Source: Heliocidaris tuberculata (taxonomy: Eukaryota; Echinodermata; Echinoidea; Camarodonta; Echinometridae). From it: DNA of 64,000 bases. Location of the stretch: the NCBI GenBank assembly GCA_025618425.1, contig CM046835.1:15539020-15603019 (forward strand). Reading direction: 5' to 3'. Under the pieces are notes generated by a model. That model saw nothing but the letters and a program-made list of their open reading frames with translations, did not search any database and was not told the DNA's origin. Position numbers and translations under genes: made by a program. Below, in pieces: positions 24,501-38,050 of this stretch (its first letter is position 1; every line of letters starts with the position of its first letter).

Positions 24501-24924
24501 CGCCCAAACTTTTGATATTTTATTCGGTCAAAAATATCGATCAAATTTCCGATGTGTCGGCTTCCCGCGTGCAGCGATCTTATCGGCAAGCTATATATGC
24601 ACTGCAATGCAATTTGCATAGGTACGCGCAGAGGATCAAAGTTCATGATATCGAACAAAAAGTAAAGTAATTTGATAAAATATTATTTGACAATACGTAA
24701 AGGGTAAACTACAAATGAGCTTAGATACATATTCGTATAAATTTTATACCTCGAAAAAATATATTTGATGGGAAAATGGAAATGATATTATTTACAAGCC
24801 ACAGAAACCAATTTATTATCCGATGATGTCCTGGAATCTAAGTCTAGTTAACGGTGGCGACCTTTAGATAAAGGCGAGATCGACAGACAGAGTGTGGGCG
24901 TTTATTACGTTGCTCGAGGGAAGG

Positions 24925-25130
24925 GGATTTGGAGGGGGGGGGGGGGGGGGGGGAGCAGAATTGGAAGGCGACGTCAAGTCAATTGACGAAGAATTAGAAA
25001 ATTAAACTATGAGGGAGCCTAATAAATCATCAAACGTTAAATTTAATTGTCCTTATATTAAGATAATATGGCCTATTGAACTCGCATAAAAGTTCGGACC
25101 GGGGGGGGGGGGGGGGAGGGGGGGGGGAGT
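24925..25130. repeat. Poly-G tracts upstream of the BED/hAT-derived gene
   Basis: Two long G runs (about 24937-24953 and 25100-25128). The surrounding sequence shows no gene. Confidence 0.85.
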
Positions 25131-25610
25131 GTTTCATTTATGCCTTTACGGCATCCGCGTCCATGAAAACTAGAGAAAAGGGTTGTTTAATTTCTTGTTT
25201 TTCACCACCAGACAGGTAACCCGGGGATCTCGTTTCAGGAGGGTATCAAAAACAGAAAAATTTTGAAAAAGCGGGATACATGTATCAAATTCACTAGTGA
25301 TGAGAAATACCATTCGGGAGCCGGCCAGGAGCAGCGAATCTTCACTTGGATATTTTTTTTCATGAATCCAAAAATGTTCTTTTCTATTCTTGCAATGAAA
25401 ACATCATTCTGTAATGTGTTCCAAAGTAAAATTTGTCTTTATAAAAGTGCCAAGAAGAACCAATAACAGGGTGTACAATACTATGCAAGATCTATAAAAT
25501 CAAAAAAATTTCGCGGGTCTCTCTGAATAGGGTAAAAAAACCTCTCGGTTCTTTTCAGAAAGTATGGCGGATGCCGTACAGGTCTCAATGACATATACCC
25601 CCCCCCCCCC

Positions 25611-26065
25611 TCCTGCTTGAGAGAATCCTCCCCCCCCCCTCCCCGGGGGGGAAGGGGGACATTGTGCGGGGGGGGGGAGGATATGGATGGGATGCAGTTG
25701 CAAAGAGGATATACTTATCCTTTTATTTTCATAGAAAAACAGTTCAAAGAGCTGTGGAAACAGGAGTGCTGACCCATGCTTATTTGGACATTGTGCAAGC
25801 TAATAGAAAAAATCCAACCAGAATTTGTTTATACATGTATTAGCATATAGGTATAACCAATGCTTATATTTTACGGGGGCTGGAACATATTGTTAAATGA
25901 AATGCATCTTGGCTGGCGACATGAAGAAAAGTCTCACTGCATGACTCATGAGGATAAGAAGTAAAATCATTTTCTACTGGACGAAACAATCAGTACTGCT
26001 GGCGAGTAAAATATAACATTTTAAATTAAAAACAAATAATGCCTCAGGATTCTCTCAAGCAGGAA
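25611..26065. repeat. Possible short element with 19-bp inverted ends
   Basis: TCCTGCTTGAGAGAATCCT at 25611 is matched by AGGATTCTCTCAAGCAGGA ending near 26065. The left side is embedded in C/G runs. No target duplication seen and no ORF. Confidence 0.5.
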
Positions 26066-27217
26066 ACTTCTTAGAAATGTAACCATCGGACTCATTGACC
26101 TGGGAAACGAAGGGCTCAGTCCAACAGCCACGGTTAGGCAAACAACCTTTAAGCCATTGACTTAAGATTGTGTAGGTCACTTTAAGTGGTCAAATCTTGT
26201 GCTGGATGGGGTGACTATTACTGGACAGGTTCTTTTACAAGATGAAAAAGTACTCACCAAATCATTACATATATATATGTGGAAAAGAAGGGGTGGGGCA
26301 GGAGTTTAAAAAAACAGAGATCTACATGTACCTCCATCTTTCCAATATATTTTTTTTTTCGAGAGACAAACAGAGGGCACTAATACACATTTTTCATTAT
26401 CATGGATTCATTTTTATCTATTGTTATTTATTTTTCACATGTAGATGATACATATATCTGACAGTAGATAATCTTCCACCATCACTTCCCTAATACAATA
26501 TTCTGCAGTACAATATTTAGGTTTACTATGTGGTTAATATCAATATTTACACATATACACTATCATACTTTCCAGGCCTTTTGCAATAACTCATTTTGCC
26601 TGCAATACAGATCATCAGTCTATCATAATTATGAATGACTATGGATAAAATGTGTTACTAATATATAACTGGACATCATTCACATCTAGTGTAGAGATTT
26701 ATGACAGAATATCTGTGAGACCTTGTTTGAACAAATTTTTCTCTCACAGATGTACAATTAAAAAAAGGAGAGGAAATGTTGTTACTTATTACATGTACAA
26801 ACTTATACTTGTTTAACAATGATGACCATCTATGGAGGAGAAAATCCACGAAAGTGGGCAATGCCTTAAACTACATTAATGTCTGCAATGAAATGTTCAG
26901 ATGAATCGACTGTAAAAGAATGAAAACAAACTTGTCATTCATATCTGGCATTACAGAAAATTACAATACAATAAAATCCAAACATGACATTTCAAGAAAG
27001 AGGCGGAAAAAGTGTATTTAACGGTGAGGGGAATGAGCTTCACTTTCAATCTTCTATACAACTTCATGATTTCAAGTTAATTCAAGGCATATCTTTGATT
27101 CAAGTAGACCATGTTTAAATAGTCAACTGTGTATTACTCCAGGAAACATAGCATTAATCTTGGAATAGGATGAAAATTGAAAACTTGCAACCAAACAAAG
27201 CTTACAAAAGTCAAAGT

Positions 27218-27218
<1 letters not shown>

Positions 27219-27251
<33 letters not shown>

Positions 27252-27268
27252 ATATATATATCTATATA

Positions 27269-27329
<61 letters not shown>

Positions 27330-27332
27330 ATA
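27219..27332. repeat. (TA)n microsatellite
   Basis: About 110 bp of TA with a few TC interruptions. The ORFs of Ile/Tyr repeats here are spurious. Confidence 0.95.
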
Positions 27333-27348
27333 AAATACTTTTTTTTGT

Positions 27349-27975
27349 TTGACCCTTACTGTACTGGGCTATTTCAAGCTCCTCTCTTCCTGGGGGGGGG
27401 GGGGGGGGGGCTTGGCTTGGAGCCCCCCCCCCCCCGATCTCGGCATGACCGATCGCTGCAAAATTTCACATCGGCCTCGAGAATCGCGTAAAGAACACAA
27501 TTCCATCATTATTTTAAAGTAAATCTTTATTTTTTCATTTAATATTGTAATTCATGCAAATTATATGCATAAATATACATTTCAATTGATAATCAAGTAA
27601 AGAAAGGCCTTGCACAAAAAATTTTATACAAGAAATTCTTTCTAAACCTAAAACACATTATTTCATAAGAAAAAAATTCAGAAAGTGATTTCTATTCTTT
27701 TGTATTCTATTGTTTTACAAATTTCTCATATATTTGTACATAAAACTCAGAAATTCTCAGTTTTGGGGCTGACATGAGGTCACAAAAGGTCACGTGACTT
27801 GGTAACGGTATGACAGATTTTTGTAAATGTGTTGTTAACAGATGCGCAAGACTTGAAAGAATAGAGTCAGAAAGTGGCGCAACGTGAAATGCAGCGTTTC
27901 AAAATGCCAAATAGCTAGGGGAGGGGGATCTCCCAGGCACCCCCCCCCCCCCCCCCCCAGTACAGTAAGGGTTAA
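27349..27975. mobile_element. TTAA-bounded element, family 1, copy 2
   Basis: Termini TTGACCCTTACTGTACTGGG and CAGTACAGTAAGGGTTAA (left TTAA mutated to TTGA), with inner poly-G/poly-C blocks. The interior matches copy 1 in inverted orientation. Confidence 0.8.
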
Positions 27976-28342
27976 AGGGTACCAATCACCAAAAATAATT
28001 TTGCTCTGTATGTTAGAGGTTTCATGTCGTACTGTATTCAAAATATGGGCTTCAAATATTAATTCTATAAAGAGATATTGCAATTTCAAGTATACTCTCT
28101 ATAAGCGTAAAAGCGACTTGTGAGTAGACTACTCGATGCACCCATACGCGCTCGCCAAGATAAAGGCTCGTGCGGAACTGAACTGGGAGTTCGGTTCCGC
28201 GCGAGCATTTTCATGTTATACTTTGTTTCCTTCATACTCATTAACTGTTGACCTATAGAATACCAGACAAAGTTCTTCGAGGTTGATTTTATACTTTCTA
28301 GCTGTAAACAAATTATTTTTTCAGGTGATTGATATACTTTAA
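27972..28342. mobile_element. TTAA-bounded palindrome MITE family 3, copy 1
   Basis: TTAAAGGGTACCAATCACC at the left, GGTGATTGATATACTTTAA at the right. It abuts family 1 copy 2 and shares its TTAA (27972-27975). The central GC-rich hairpin (GGAACTGAACT...AGTTCGGTTCC) is partly decayed. Confidence 0.82.
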
Positions 28343-30004
28343 CAGCTCTTTTTCAATTTGTCATAGTTACAGTGAGATTTCCTAGCAGTGATTTTCTATA
28401 TTTCTTGTTTCATACCAGAGCTCTTTTCCAGTGATTCTCATTAATTAGTCCTTATAAGAAATGTTGAAATGAACTAAATGGTGAGACCTTGCATTCATTC
28501 GCAAATTTTATGCACCAGGAGATAATTTTCAATTACTACTAGCATCCAGTCCATACATCCTTTACAGAAATCAGTAGGGGGGAAAAATCATTAGATGAGA
28601 GACAGGAGGACACTAAAAGACCAAAGATTCATCTTTCAAACAAGTGAAATTTGATTACTCGGTACCAACATGTTTATCACACATCATTTCCCTCAACATC
28701 GCTCTTTCATAATACTGCACCCTTGTGAAATATTATATTCCTTGCACCCATGTACACAGATCAATGCACCTGGAATGCAAAACAAAAGAAAAATATGACA
28801 TATTCTATGTGTCAAAAGCTTCAACAATAATGTTAAAAATCAAGAAAAAGCGATTGTGAATGGGCTCGAAAGGAAAGTGTGAATTTCCATTTGGAAAGAA
28901 GCGTATTCAAATATGGTCTGATATATTTTGAACATTTGTTATCACTAAATATTTTTGCTTGGGACACTAAACATGGAAACCTGTATTAAATTAAAATTAT
29001 GACCATTGCTAAGGCTTGCAAATTACACAATCATTTGAGGTACAATTTGCAATGTTTTGATGTTTAATACTCTGTTCACTCATTTGCCACTTATATGCAG
29101 GTATCATTATCTAATTGTCAAGAAACATGATTTTTAAAAATCTTTCTACTGTTATTAAAGTGCATGTTACTTGCCTCAGAACACAAACAGGGGAGTAAAA
29201 ATCAATCTGAATGCTACACATTTGTGTCTTTACATGATTCATAGATTCATGCCATTTCATCCAACACAATTCATGTAATAATGACAAGTTGTCAGTGGAA
29301 AAATTAAGTCCATTTAAGACTGTTATTTATTTGATGATTAATACAAACGCCAAGGCTCACCTCCCTAAATATGCAAACTCATACCACATACAATTAGCTG
29401 ACTACACAAAAGATAACTATTGCAACTCATTTGTGTGGGAACATACACTGCAGCAGCACGACTATGATACTTGTCATTGTTAGAAAATCAAGAGATACAA
29501 GGAAAACCTACATGTAAATATTTTGGACAATTTTGTGCTAAACCACCTGACATACTTTGCAGCTTTTATTTTGTTTTTTTCATTAACATTCTGAGTTAAG
29601 TACAGATGCTTCTGTATGCATGAGGTACAGGTACTAACAAATGGAAATTGATATAGATTCTGCATCAGTTCAAACTAGTTTAAGCCCCATTTCTCTATCT
29701 TCCTGTTCCTTGCTACTATACCGGACTGGACCAGCTGATCGAAACACTCTCACGTGTATCCTTTCATGTTGTCATTGAATGGTTCAAAAACGGTATGTTC
29801 GCAAATGAGCACAGATCAAATGAGTAAGAATTACAAGCTCCTCTTGCTCTTGCTGGCATCAATGGATATTTTTCTGAGGGCTTTCAATGACATGCCTTGC
29901 ATGATGCAACACTGTAAGCCCACATGAAGACTTTCACCTAAGGTATTCTTAATCTGGGTCCCATCTTCAAAGCCCCATGCATGCATTTACATGTTTGGTG
30001 ATGA
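28343..30004 (-). other. Likely CDC27 3' UTR and downstream spacer
   Basis: Directly downstream of the CDC27 stop codon. AT-rich with several AATAAA candidates on minus (for example near 29330 and 29565). The cleavage site cannot be chosen. Confidence 0.45.
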
Positions 30005-33000
30005 TCATAAACTCTCATCACTCTCATTGGCTTGCAGTTGCATTTCCTCTCCATCAAGTAAACTTTCCCTTGATATATCCCCTGCTGCATCAGAGTCTTC
30101 AATACCTCCTGTGAATGATGGAGAGAAATATGAATAAATGTAATAAATTAAGCTGAAGGTCAGCAGTCAAGCTATCACTTTGCAAGTTTATAAAAAATTT
30201 TCATGAACTTTCACAGCAAACGTTAACTGCTATATTTACAGAGCTGAAGCCATGTTTCTATATCTCAAACAGAATTTCCAGACAAGGTTTGCCCATGTAG
30301 CAATTTCAACATATATATGAAGCTTGCCTCCCGAAATGTGAGACTTCACAAACAATGACAGACCAATAAATCAATTACAACTAATGCAATTTTAACATGG
30401 AAGGACTTCTGACTTTAATAATTTTATTGCAACATTCACATTACAATATACAAGGGCTAGTTTGTCAACATGTATTACTTTTCCTGGGTATTGAATAACC
30501 ACCAATTGTTTTATATTTCATCCCAACTTTTAAGATAAAAACAGTTGTAAACACTCAGTTTTCTTCTTGTCTTGAGATGAGGACCAGAACAATTCTTTAT
30601 CTACCCACCTTGACTAGGTGTGTCTGCTTGGGCTAGAGCAGCAACTGCAGGTTCGTCATCCTCAGGTAAATAATGCTTGTCTAAAGCTTCTTTGATCTGG
30701 CTATTGGCACCCTTTGGATCCAGGTCTAGGCCCAGGAGAAGTTGGCCAATGCTTGATGGGTCTGACCCAGTTTCTTGTAGACCTGTGAATGAAAGATGAA
30801 GACAGTGAATTTCAATCAGTCCTTGAGGATATGATGAAAAATCCATGAGAACCAAATGTTGAATATTTTGGTGATGAGTTGGTATGAAATAACAACAACA
30901 AAGACACATAAAACAAAACAACAAATTGAAAAAAAAAAAAAATTAAAAGATGGGATAATGCCAAATACTTCATGTTGATATTTAGGGTTACACTTCAGGG
31001 AGAACAAGAAGTACTGTACTTTATCTTGCTGTCATAAAATATTAATTTTATAACAGATATATAAGAAAAATAGGTTGTCGATTGTGACCTTACCTTGCCA
31101 ATAAGGAAGTAGACTAATGATTCTGAGGGAGTCATCTGTTTCATTTCTTCCAACTCTTTCAAGGCATCCTGCAGACAAAAAGGAGAACAAAATTGCCATG
31201 AATGAACATATGAGTATTACTTAGCCTTTTTAATTTGCAATAAATATATCAACTAAAAAAATGCATACTTTGAAAATTTTTAGTTGTTATCAACAAAAAG
31301 TTGTTATCAACAAAATTCTCCACATTTTTATACCATTGTACTCATGATTCCTGATCATACATTTATTGTAAAATAGGGTGCATAGGGACAAACATTGGGT
31401 TGTGATTATTTTTAAAGAGAAATCCAACCTTAATAGCAAGTTGCTTTGAAAGAAAGAGGAAAAATCAGAGAAGCAGATTGGTGAAAGTTTGAACGAAATC
31501 GGACAAGTAATAAGAAAGTTATGATTTTTTGAAAGTTGTAATCACTATGCATATGGGAATTTCAAATTGGCCGAATAGGTAATGTCCGTGATGTAGCTGT
31601 GGACAACTCCCCCATTCGCTCTAACACACAAAATGACTAAAATGTCACTTTTTTTCAAAATGCATTACTCAGTAGGATCTTTTCCTTCATGAGGACCTAT
31701 AACAATATGTTATCTCTAATATATTTTGAGTGCTGCCCCGAGGGTAAAGGTACCTCGAAGAAAACCGCGAATTAATATTTTTGTGTACGACAAATGGGAG
31801 AGTTGTCCACAAAAATGTCACAATTGACTCACCAAATTGCCAATTTGAGATTCGCATAGATGTAGTGATCTCATTTTTCAAACATCCATAACTTTCTTAG
31901 TCCTTGTCCGATTTCTTTCAAACTTTCACCATTCTGTTTTTCTTATTTTTCTGCTTTCATACAAATCATCTTATTACCAAGGTTGGATTGCCCTTTAACT
32001 AAGAAGGGCAGTGCATCATTTTAATTTCTCCTATTCATGGTGAAAAAAAAAAGTTGAAAATGTCTGCATCACAACTGGGAAAAATTATTTCAAATACAAG
32101 GTCCAATATATGTTCCTATTTCTGCGTGCATTCACCTCATTTTGTAATATTTCTTTTCCAATAAACTGTTGCATTCAATGCAAAATATATGTTTAACACA
32201 CTTTGAGACCATGAATAAAATAAAATGGTTTATATAAAGATTCATATATAACAGCTTTCAAAACAAGTTTTCTCCTCTTCCTCCTACCTGGTATTTCTCT
32301 GTAGCAAACAATATTGAAGCACGGTGAAATCTACAGAGAGGGTTGTTTGCATCAAGGCGCACAGCTTTGGCTAGGGTAGCGAGGGCTTGTTCTGACTTGT
32401 GAAGTGCATGTTGAACCTGTTTTATGGCAAAGAATAAACCGTTCGGTGAATTTTAAGTCATTTGTTAATTCAACATAGAACATAACATCAACAATATTTT
32501 GACAGAAGCTAAGATGTAAATCTAATTACTGTTTTCCTTAACCACTTCCCTACATTTCTGAATAATATAAAAATTTATACCCATAACCGAATGGAAAAAA
32601 TAATATAAAACAAGCTATGCAACCTCTTTTGACATATATGTCCGTCAAAATAAGGAGTCTCCTTCAAGTCATTTATTGTCTTGCCCCCCCCCCTCCCAAA
32701 GTATATTCCACAGGTTTATTAAAAATGAAAAAAAAAAAAACCTACACTAATACAATTCTGATAGTACATAATATATAAGCAAATCATACAAATTTCAATT
32801 GAAGAAACAAACATAAACTAAATAATAGTGCTGGTATCGACACGCCTGATGTCGCCACTATGGCGACAAAAGTACTGGTTTTGGACTTTGCCGACATGTC
32901 GACACGCATGCTCCGATGGCGACATAAAATGGGTCTTATATAATTACATGTACCTCGCCGTGGCGTCGTGCGCGCGTACGTGATTTGTTTTACATACGCA

Positions 33001-36000
33001 TTAGCAGCTCGCGCGCGCGACACGATCGCTCCGTATCTAGCTGCGACCGGTATACATTACGTACATGTAGGCTACATGCCTAGATATGCGACACTAGCTG
33101 ACTCGCACCGCATGACTTTCATTAATGCTTGATAAATTGGATCATACAAAACAAATTTTGGGGCAAATAGTTGACAGTGTGCATCTTTGAGAACTGTAAG
33201 TGAGTATGACTGCGAGTGTGAGCCCGTGAGGACATAGTGCATGTATTCCATGTAAAGCTCTTGTGAATTTGTGTCGGGTAACTCTGGTTTAATAGTGTAC
33301 GGTCACTACGGGAGCGACCCGAGTTTAGACTTGTTTGATTCATGTCCAGATGTCGACACATGTCGACATCGGCGTTAATTTTATTGCGACATGGCGACAT
33401 AGATTTTCCATGCCGACACCAGCACTACTAAATAATACTTACAACACTAATATGAACAAGCAATACAGAACTCTGTGGGTTGATGGCTAGAGCTTTACAG
33501 TAATGCATCTCGGCAAGGGCAAACTTTTCCTGCTTGTAGTAGATCATACCAGTACCATACCTGATTATAGAAGAATATACAATTACAATACAATAAGATG
33601 AAAGAACAACATAAAATATAAAATTACGCATGCCTTACTTCTCGGACATGTTTCTGGAAAGTGATGAATTTTTGTGATCCACGTAGCCCCAATTTAACGG
33701 TTATGTGAAGCTTTAAAAAGATCAAGAAAATGAAAGAAATTTATGAATCTTACAAACTTCAACGATTCAAGTCACTAAAAAAGTTCAGCAAAATATCCCA
33801 CTTTACAGATTTAGTATAGATCACTAGGATGAAAGATTACATCTAATTAAAACAGGCACCAAGTGACAAAGTCCAAAGCTGACATGATATAAATATAAAT
33901 ATGACAATATACCTGAATGAATAATATATCTGTCCCCTCACTGAACAAATCACAATAGAAAAGTTATGAAGGTAACCTGCATCAAACTTTGTCTTATCCT
34001 TAATACCGAATGCTTCTTTGTTTGAAAAACAATACATCAAACTTTGAGTGACTCCTAATGCTGAGGGTATTGTTTCTTGTTTTTTTAAATCTAGGAAAAT
34101 GTTATGAAAATGATCAAAATATGATGCATTTGTTATCAAAAAGTGTATTAAAACTTGAACTACGCAACTGAGAAAATCTGGAATGAGTCCTCATATAATC
34201 AATGAAGTCATCCATTACATCACTAATTTCTACTTCTTACCATGCATTATAATGCCTAGGGCTTATCCTAATGGCATTCCTGAAGCAGGCCATGGCCCTG
34301 TCTAGTTCCTCTGTAGCTACATACTCGTGACCCAATAATGTGTACGCATAGGCAAACTTGGGATCGACCTGGAACATGGACAGAAAATAAATAACAGGAT
34401 TTAATTCTAAATATAACAAATTCACTAGCATTAGAAGTACAACTTACTGCACAATATGTATACCATGTCTTCAGAAAACATAAATTTCATTCATACAACT
34501 CACAGCTAGATCCAAACTTGGGATTTATTTGCCATCAGTAATGACATCTACCAGATCTAGGATTTTCGTTGTATGGAACAAATGATGCATGCCTTCTATC
34601 CAAAGAAATCTTTTGCTAATCAGGGACACTAACAACGTTACCTTCTGTCAGTTCCCTTCATAAAGTTGCAAAAGATGTTCTCTTTGAAACCTTTAAAGTA
34701 TGCATCCAAATATCACATATTGTCCGCTGACAGGCAGCAGGGTTATAACTCATAAAATATAATAGAGAACAACCTTCTGGATCTCAGAAGATGATTTTAC
34801 ATAATCGGATACGTATCCTGTAGAAAATCTTAAAACTGTTCATCATGCAATGTCAAATATTGGCTGAGGAACCTACCTGTATTGCTCTTTGGAAAAACTT
34901 GATGGCAGAATCATGCTCCTTCTGTAAACTGAAGCAGTTCCCAGCTGCACACCAGGCCTGAATAACAAAGAGTGCAGAATCACAGCATCTTTGTATCATT
35001 AGAAATCTCACAATATGAACAGAACAACTAACACTAGAATCAATATATTCACATCAACATATCTGACACTTATAAAGGCAGCTATTACCATTATATTTCA
35101 ATAACCCAAAGATTTTGAACACACATATAGATACACTGAATACTACTATGATCAACTGATTGTCTCCGCAGAAAAAGCTAAAACTTCCCTATGTAACTCA
35201 GCTCAAGACAAAGGGTTATGAGAGACATGCAAAGATCCCATCCTACAGCCATCAATCAATTTATTAATCATCTGCAATTTTTTGGTTGTGATAGGCACGC
35301 TCATTCACATATCTGGAAAGGCCACTGAAAATCCACAATTTTAGAAAGAAAATCATGCCAGAAGTGCAAAAATGCAGGCATCAATCAATTCACTTAATAT
35401 CTGCACTTAGTTAGTTGTGAGAGGCATGCATATTGACATGCTTGTCTTACCTGTGGAGACTCAGGATTGAAGTCAGTGAGGTCTTGTGCAAGGGCAGACA
35501 GCGCAGTCTCCTTCTGTAAGTGCCATAACGTTGTTGAGTAGATCTCCATGTAGCCTAGGTGATGAGGTTCTAGTCGTCTAACTTCTGCAAATATTGCCTC
35601 AGCCTAAAAGTACACCAGGAAAAAAAACAACATCTTAGACCTGTGGCAGATACACACTTTCCCAATGACAATAAAAGAAAAATTCTCACTAAAAAGAAGT
35701 GTATTTATTCTTCATTAACAAAACTGAACAAAAAAAAAAATAAAAAAAAATCACCCTACGTACCTTGTGATACTGAGCCATTTCAAATAGTGCCTTGCCA
35801 ACCTGACATAGCACCCAGGCTGTGTTGTAGTGTTGAGGTGGAAGGGATTTGAAGAGCTCTACAGCTTTCTTCAGATCATACCGACTTAGTGCCTGGTATG
35901 CTTTGCCAACATCTCGTAGTAAACGAAGGAGTCCCTCTGCACACAGAAAAATAGGGAATTATGATTATTACGGTCAGCTTCTCATTTCATCATTATCATT

Positions 36001-38011
36001 CAATAAATATTTAAATATTTTCTTACTGATTTCTTTGTCCATGATATATCAATATCATGCACTGCAAGAACTATTCTATTAGTGTCTATAGCTCAATTTA
36101 GTGAGGAGAGTTTTGTAATTCACACTACCTGAAATTCAATTATTATTAAAAACCTGACAAAAAAGGTGGATGAATCTCTAAATGGTCTATTAAATTCATA
36201 TAAAAATAGTTGAATGACCTCTGTATTCCTCAAAAGTTACAAAGCTCAGCTTGGATTCATATATCTGTGTACATGTACCTTACAAAACTTATAAGTCCAA
36301 CACAAAATTTTATAGAGCTAGTCACTGACAACTATATTTCATTCATTAATGAACAGTATATACACATATTTGTGAACTTAAAAAATACAGGAGCATTAAA
36401 CCTGTAATCAAATGAAGCATAAATTTGTCGAGACTACATACCTGCTGATGACTTCTGCATATCAGCAATCTGGAGCTGCAAATTGGCAACAGCGCTGTTT
36501 GCTTTATTAAGTTCATTTGATTTCTGATTCTCTAACTTTGTTAGATCATCTGTATCTGGGGGCTTTGTAATTGTTGAACTTCTTGTCGTCCTCGCTCTCG
36601 TCTTTCCCTTCTGCACTTTACTCACACCTGTTTTTGTTCTATTTGTGGTGGTCTTTGTAGTTGCACTTGTGTTTTCCTGTTGAGAAAGAAGAAACAGACT
36701 GCATTTTAAAAAAACTATCAAATATGCATTCAAATAAATAATAACAATAATGTACTTTACATCTACCACATGAAACATCTCAATGTGCTATAGAAATCAC
36801 TACCATGACTTTAGCACCAATATCTGTGCATCGCAATGATCAATCCTACCAGATACCAATCTCTACACTTTGGTGGAGAGAGACATTTGTAAACAAAATG
36901 CATTTTCATAGGCATCAAAGATTTGATTTCTATACATTGCAACTGAAAGTGAAGTGAATGAACATAATACACTATGGTGCTCTAATCATTAATTTTCCTT
37001 ATAAATATTATACATTAAAGTGTACCGATCACCTGAAAAAATAATTTGTGTACAGCTAGAAAGTATAAAATCAACCTTAAAGAACTTTGTCTGGTATTCT
37101 ATAGGTCAACAGTTAATGAGTATGAAGGAAATAAAGTATAACATGAAAATGCTCGCGCGGAACCAAACTCAGAGTTTGGTTCCGCGCGAGCCTTTACCTT
37201 GGCGAGCGCGTACGGATGTGTCGAGTAGTCTACTCACGAGTCGCTTTTACGCTTATAGAGAGTGTAATTAAAATTGCAATATCTCTTTATAGAATTAATA
37301 TTTGAAGGCCATATTTTGAATACAGTATAACGACATGCAACCTCTAACATACAGAACAAAATTATTTTGGGTGATTGGTACCCTTTAATACCTTATACTC
37401 ATGAGAGTTGCAGAGAAATACATCATAAACAAGGTTGGCATGTCAATATGATGGACTTACTTTAACTGAGTTTGCATTGCTGAAGAGACGGGAACTCCTT
37501 CTCACTCCATGTGCTGATGGAAAGAGCAGTTGTACTGGAGATCTACAAGGCAAAGATAATCAAGATTTGTCTTCTATCATAATTTCTTTGTAGAAATGAG
37601 CATTTTGGGATCTAGACTGCAATTTAAGTTATGTATTTTTCCTTTTTATACACTGTAAACATTGCGAACAACCGCCACAATTTTCTTAAATCACTTTAAA
37701 GGCAAAGTCCACACTAATATCCAGTTGATTTGAATAAATGGAGTAAAATTAAACAAGCATAACAGTGAAAATTTTATTGAAATCGGATGTAAAATAAGAA
37801 CGTTACTGCATTTTGAAGTTTTGTAATATTTCTTGAAACTGTGATATGCATAACATGGGCGAGGTATCATCATTATTGTAACTTATTTTGATACAACGGA
37901 GAGATTCATTATCACATCCATACAAATTGGAGTATTTGAAATTTCATATACATGTAATAAAATACATAAGGAAAAGTGAGTGTGTGACATCATCGGTTCA
38001 CTCATTTGCAT

Positions 38012-38050
<39 letters not shown>

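Larger units (their letters stand above)
24501..27218. other. Region between the BED/hAT-derived gene and the TA microsatellite
   Basis: Immediately right of the ATG at 24500 lies the presumed promoter, with no clear TATA box. The rest holds G/C runs and AT-rich sequence; no exon recognised. Confidence 0.5.

Noticed and set aside
27170..27491. Tyr-Ile repeat ORFs
   Set aside because: TA microsatellite translation.
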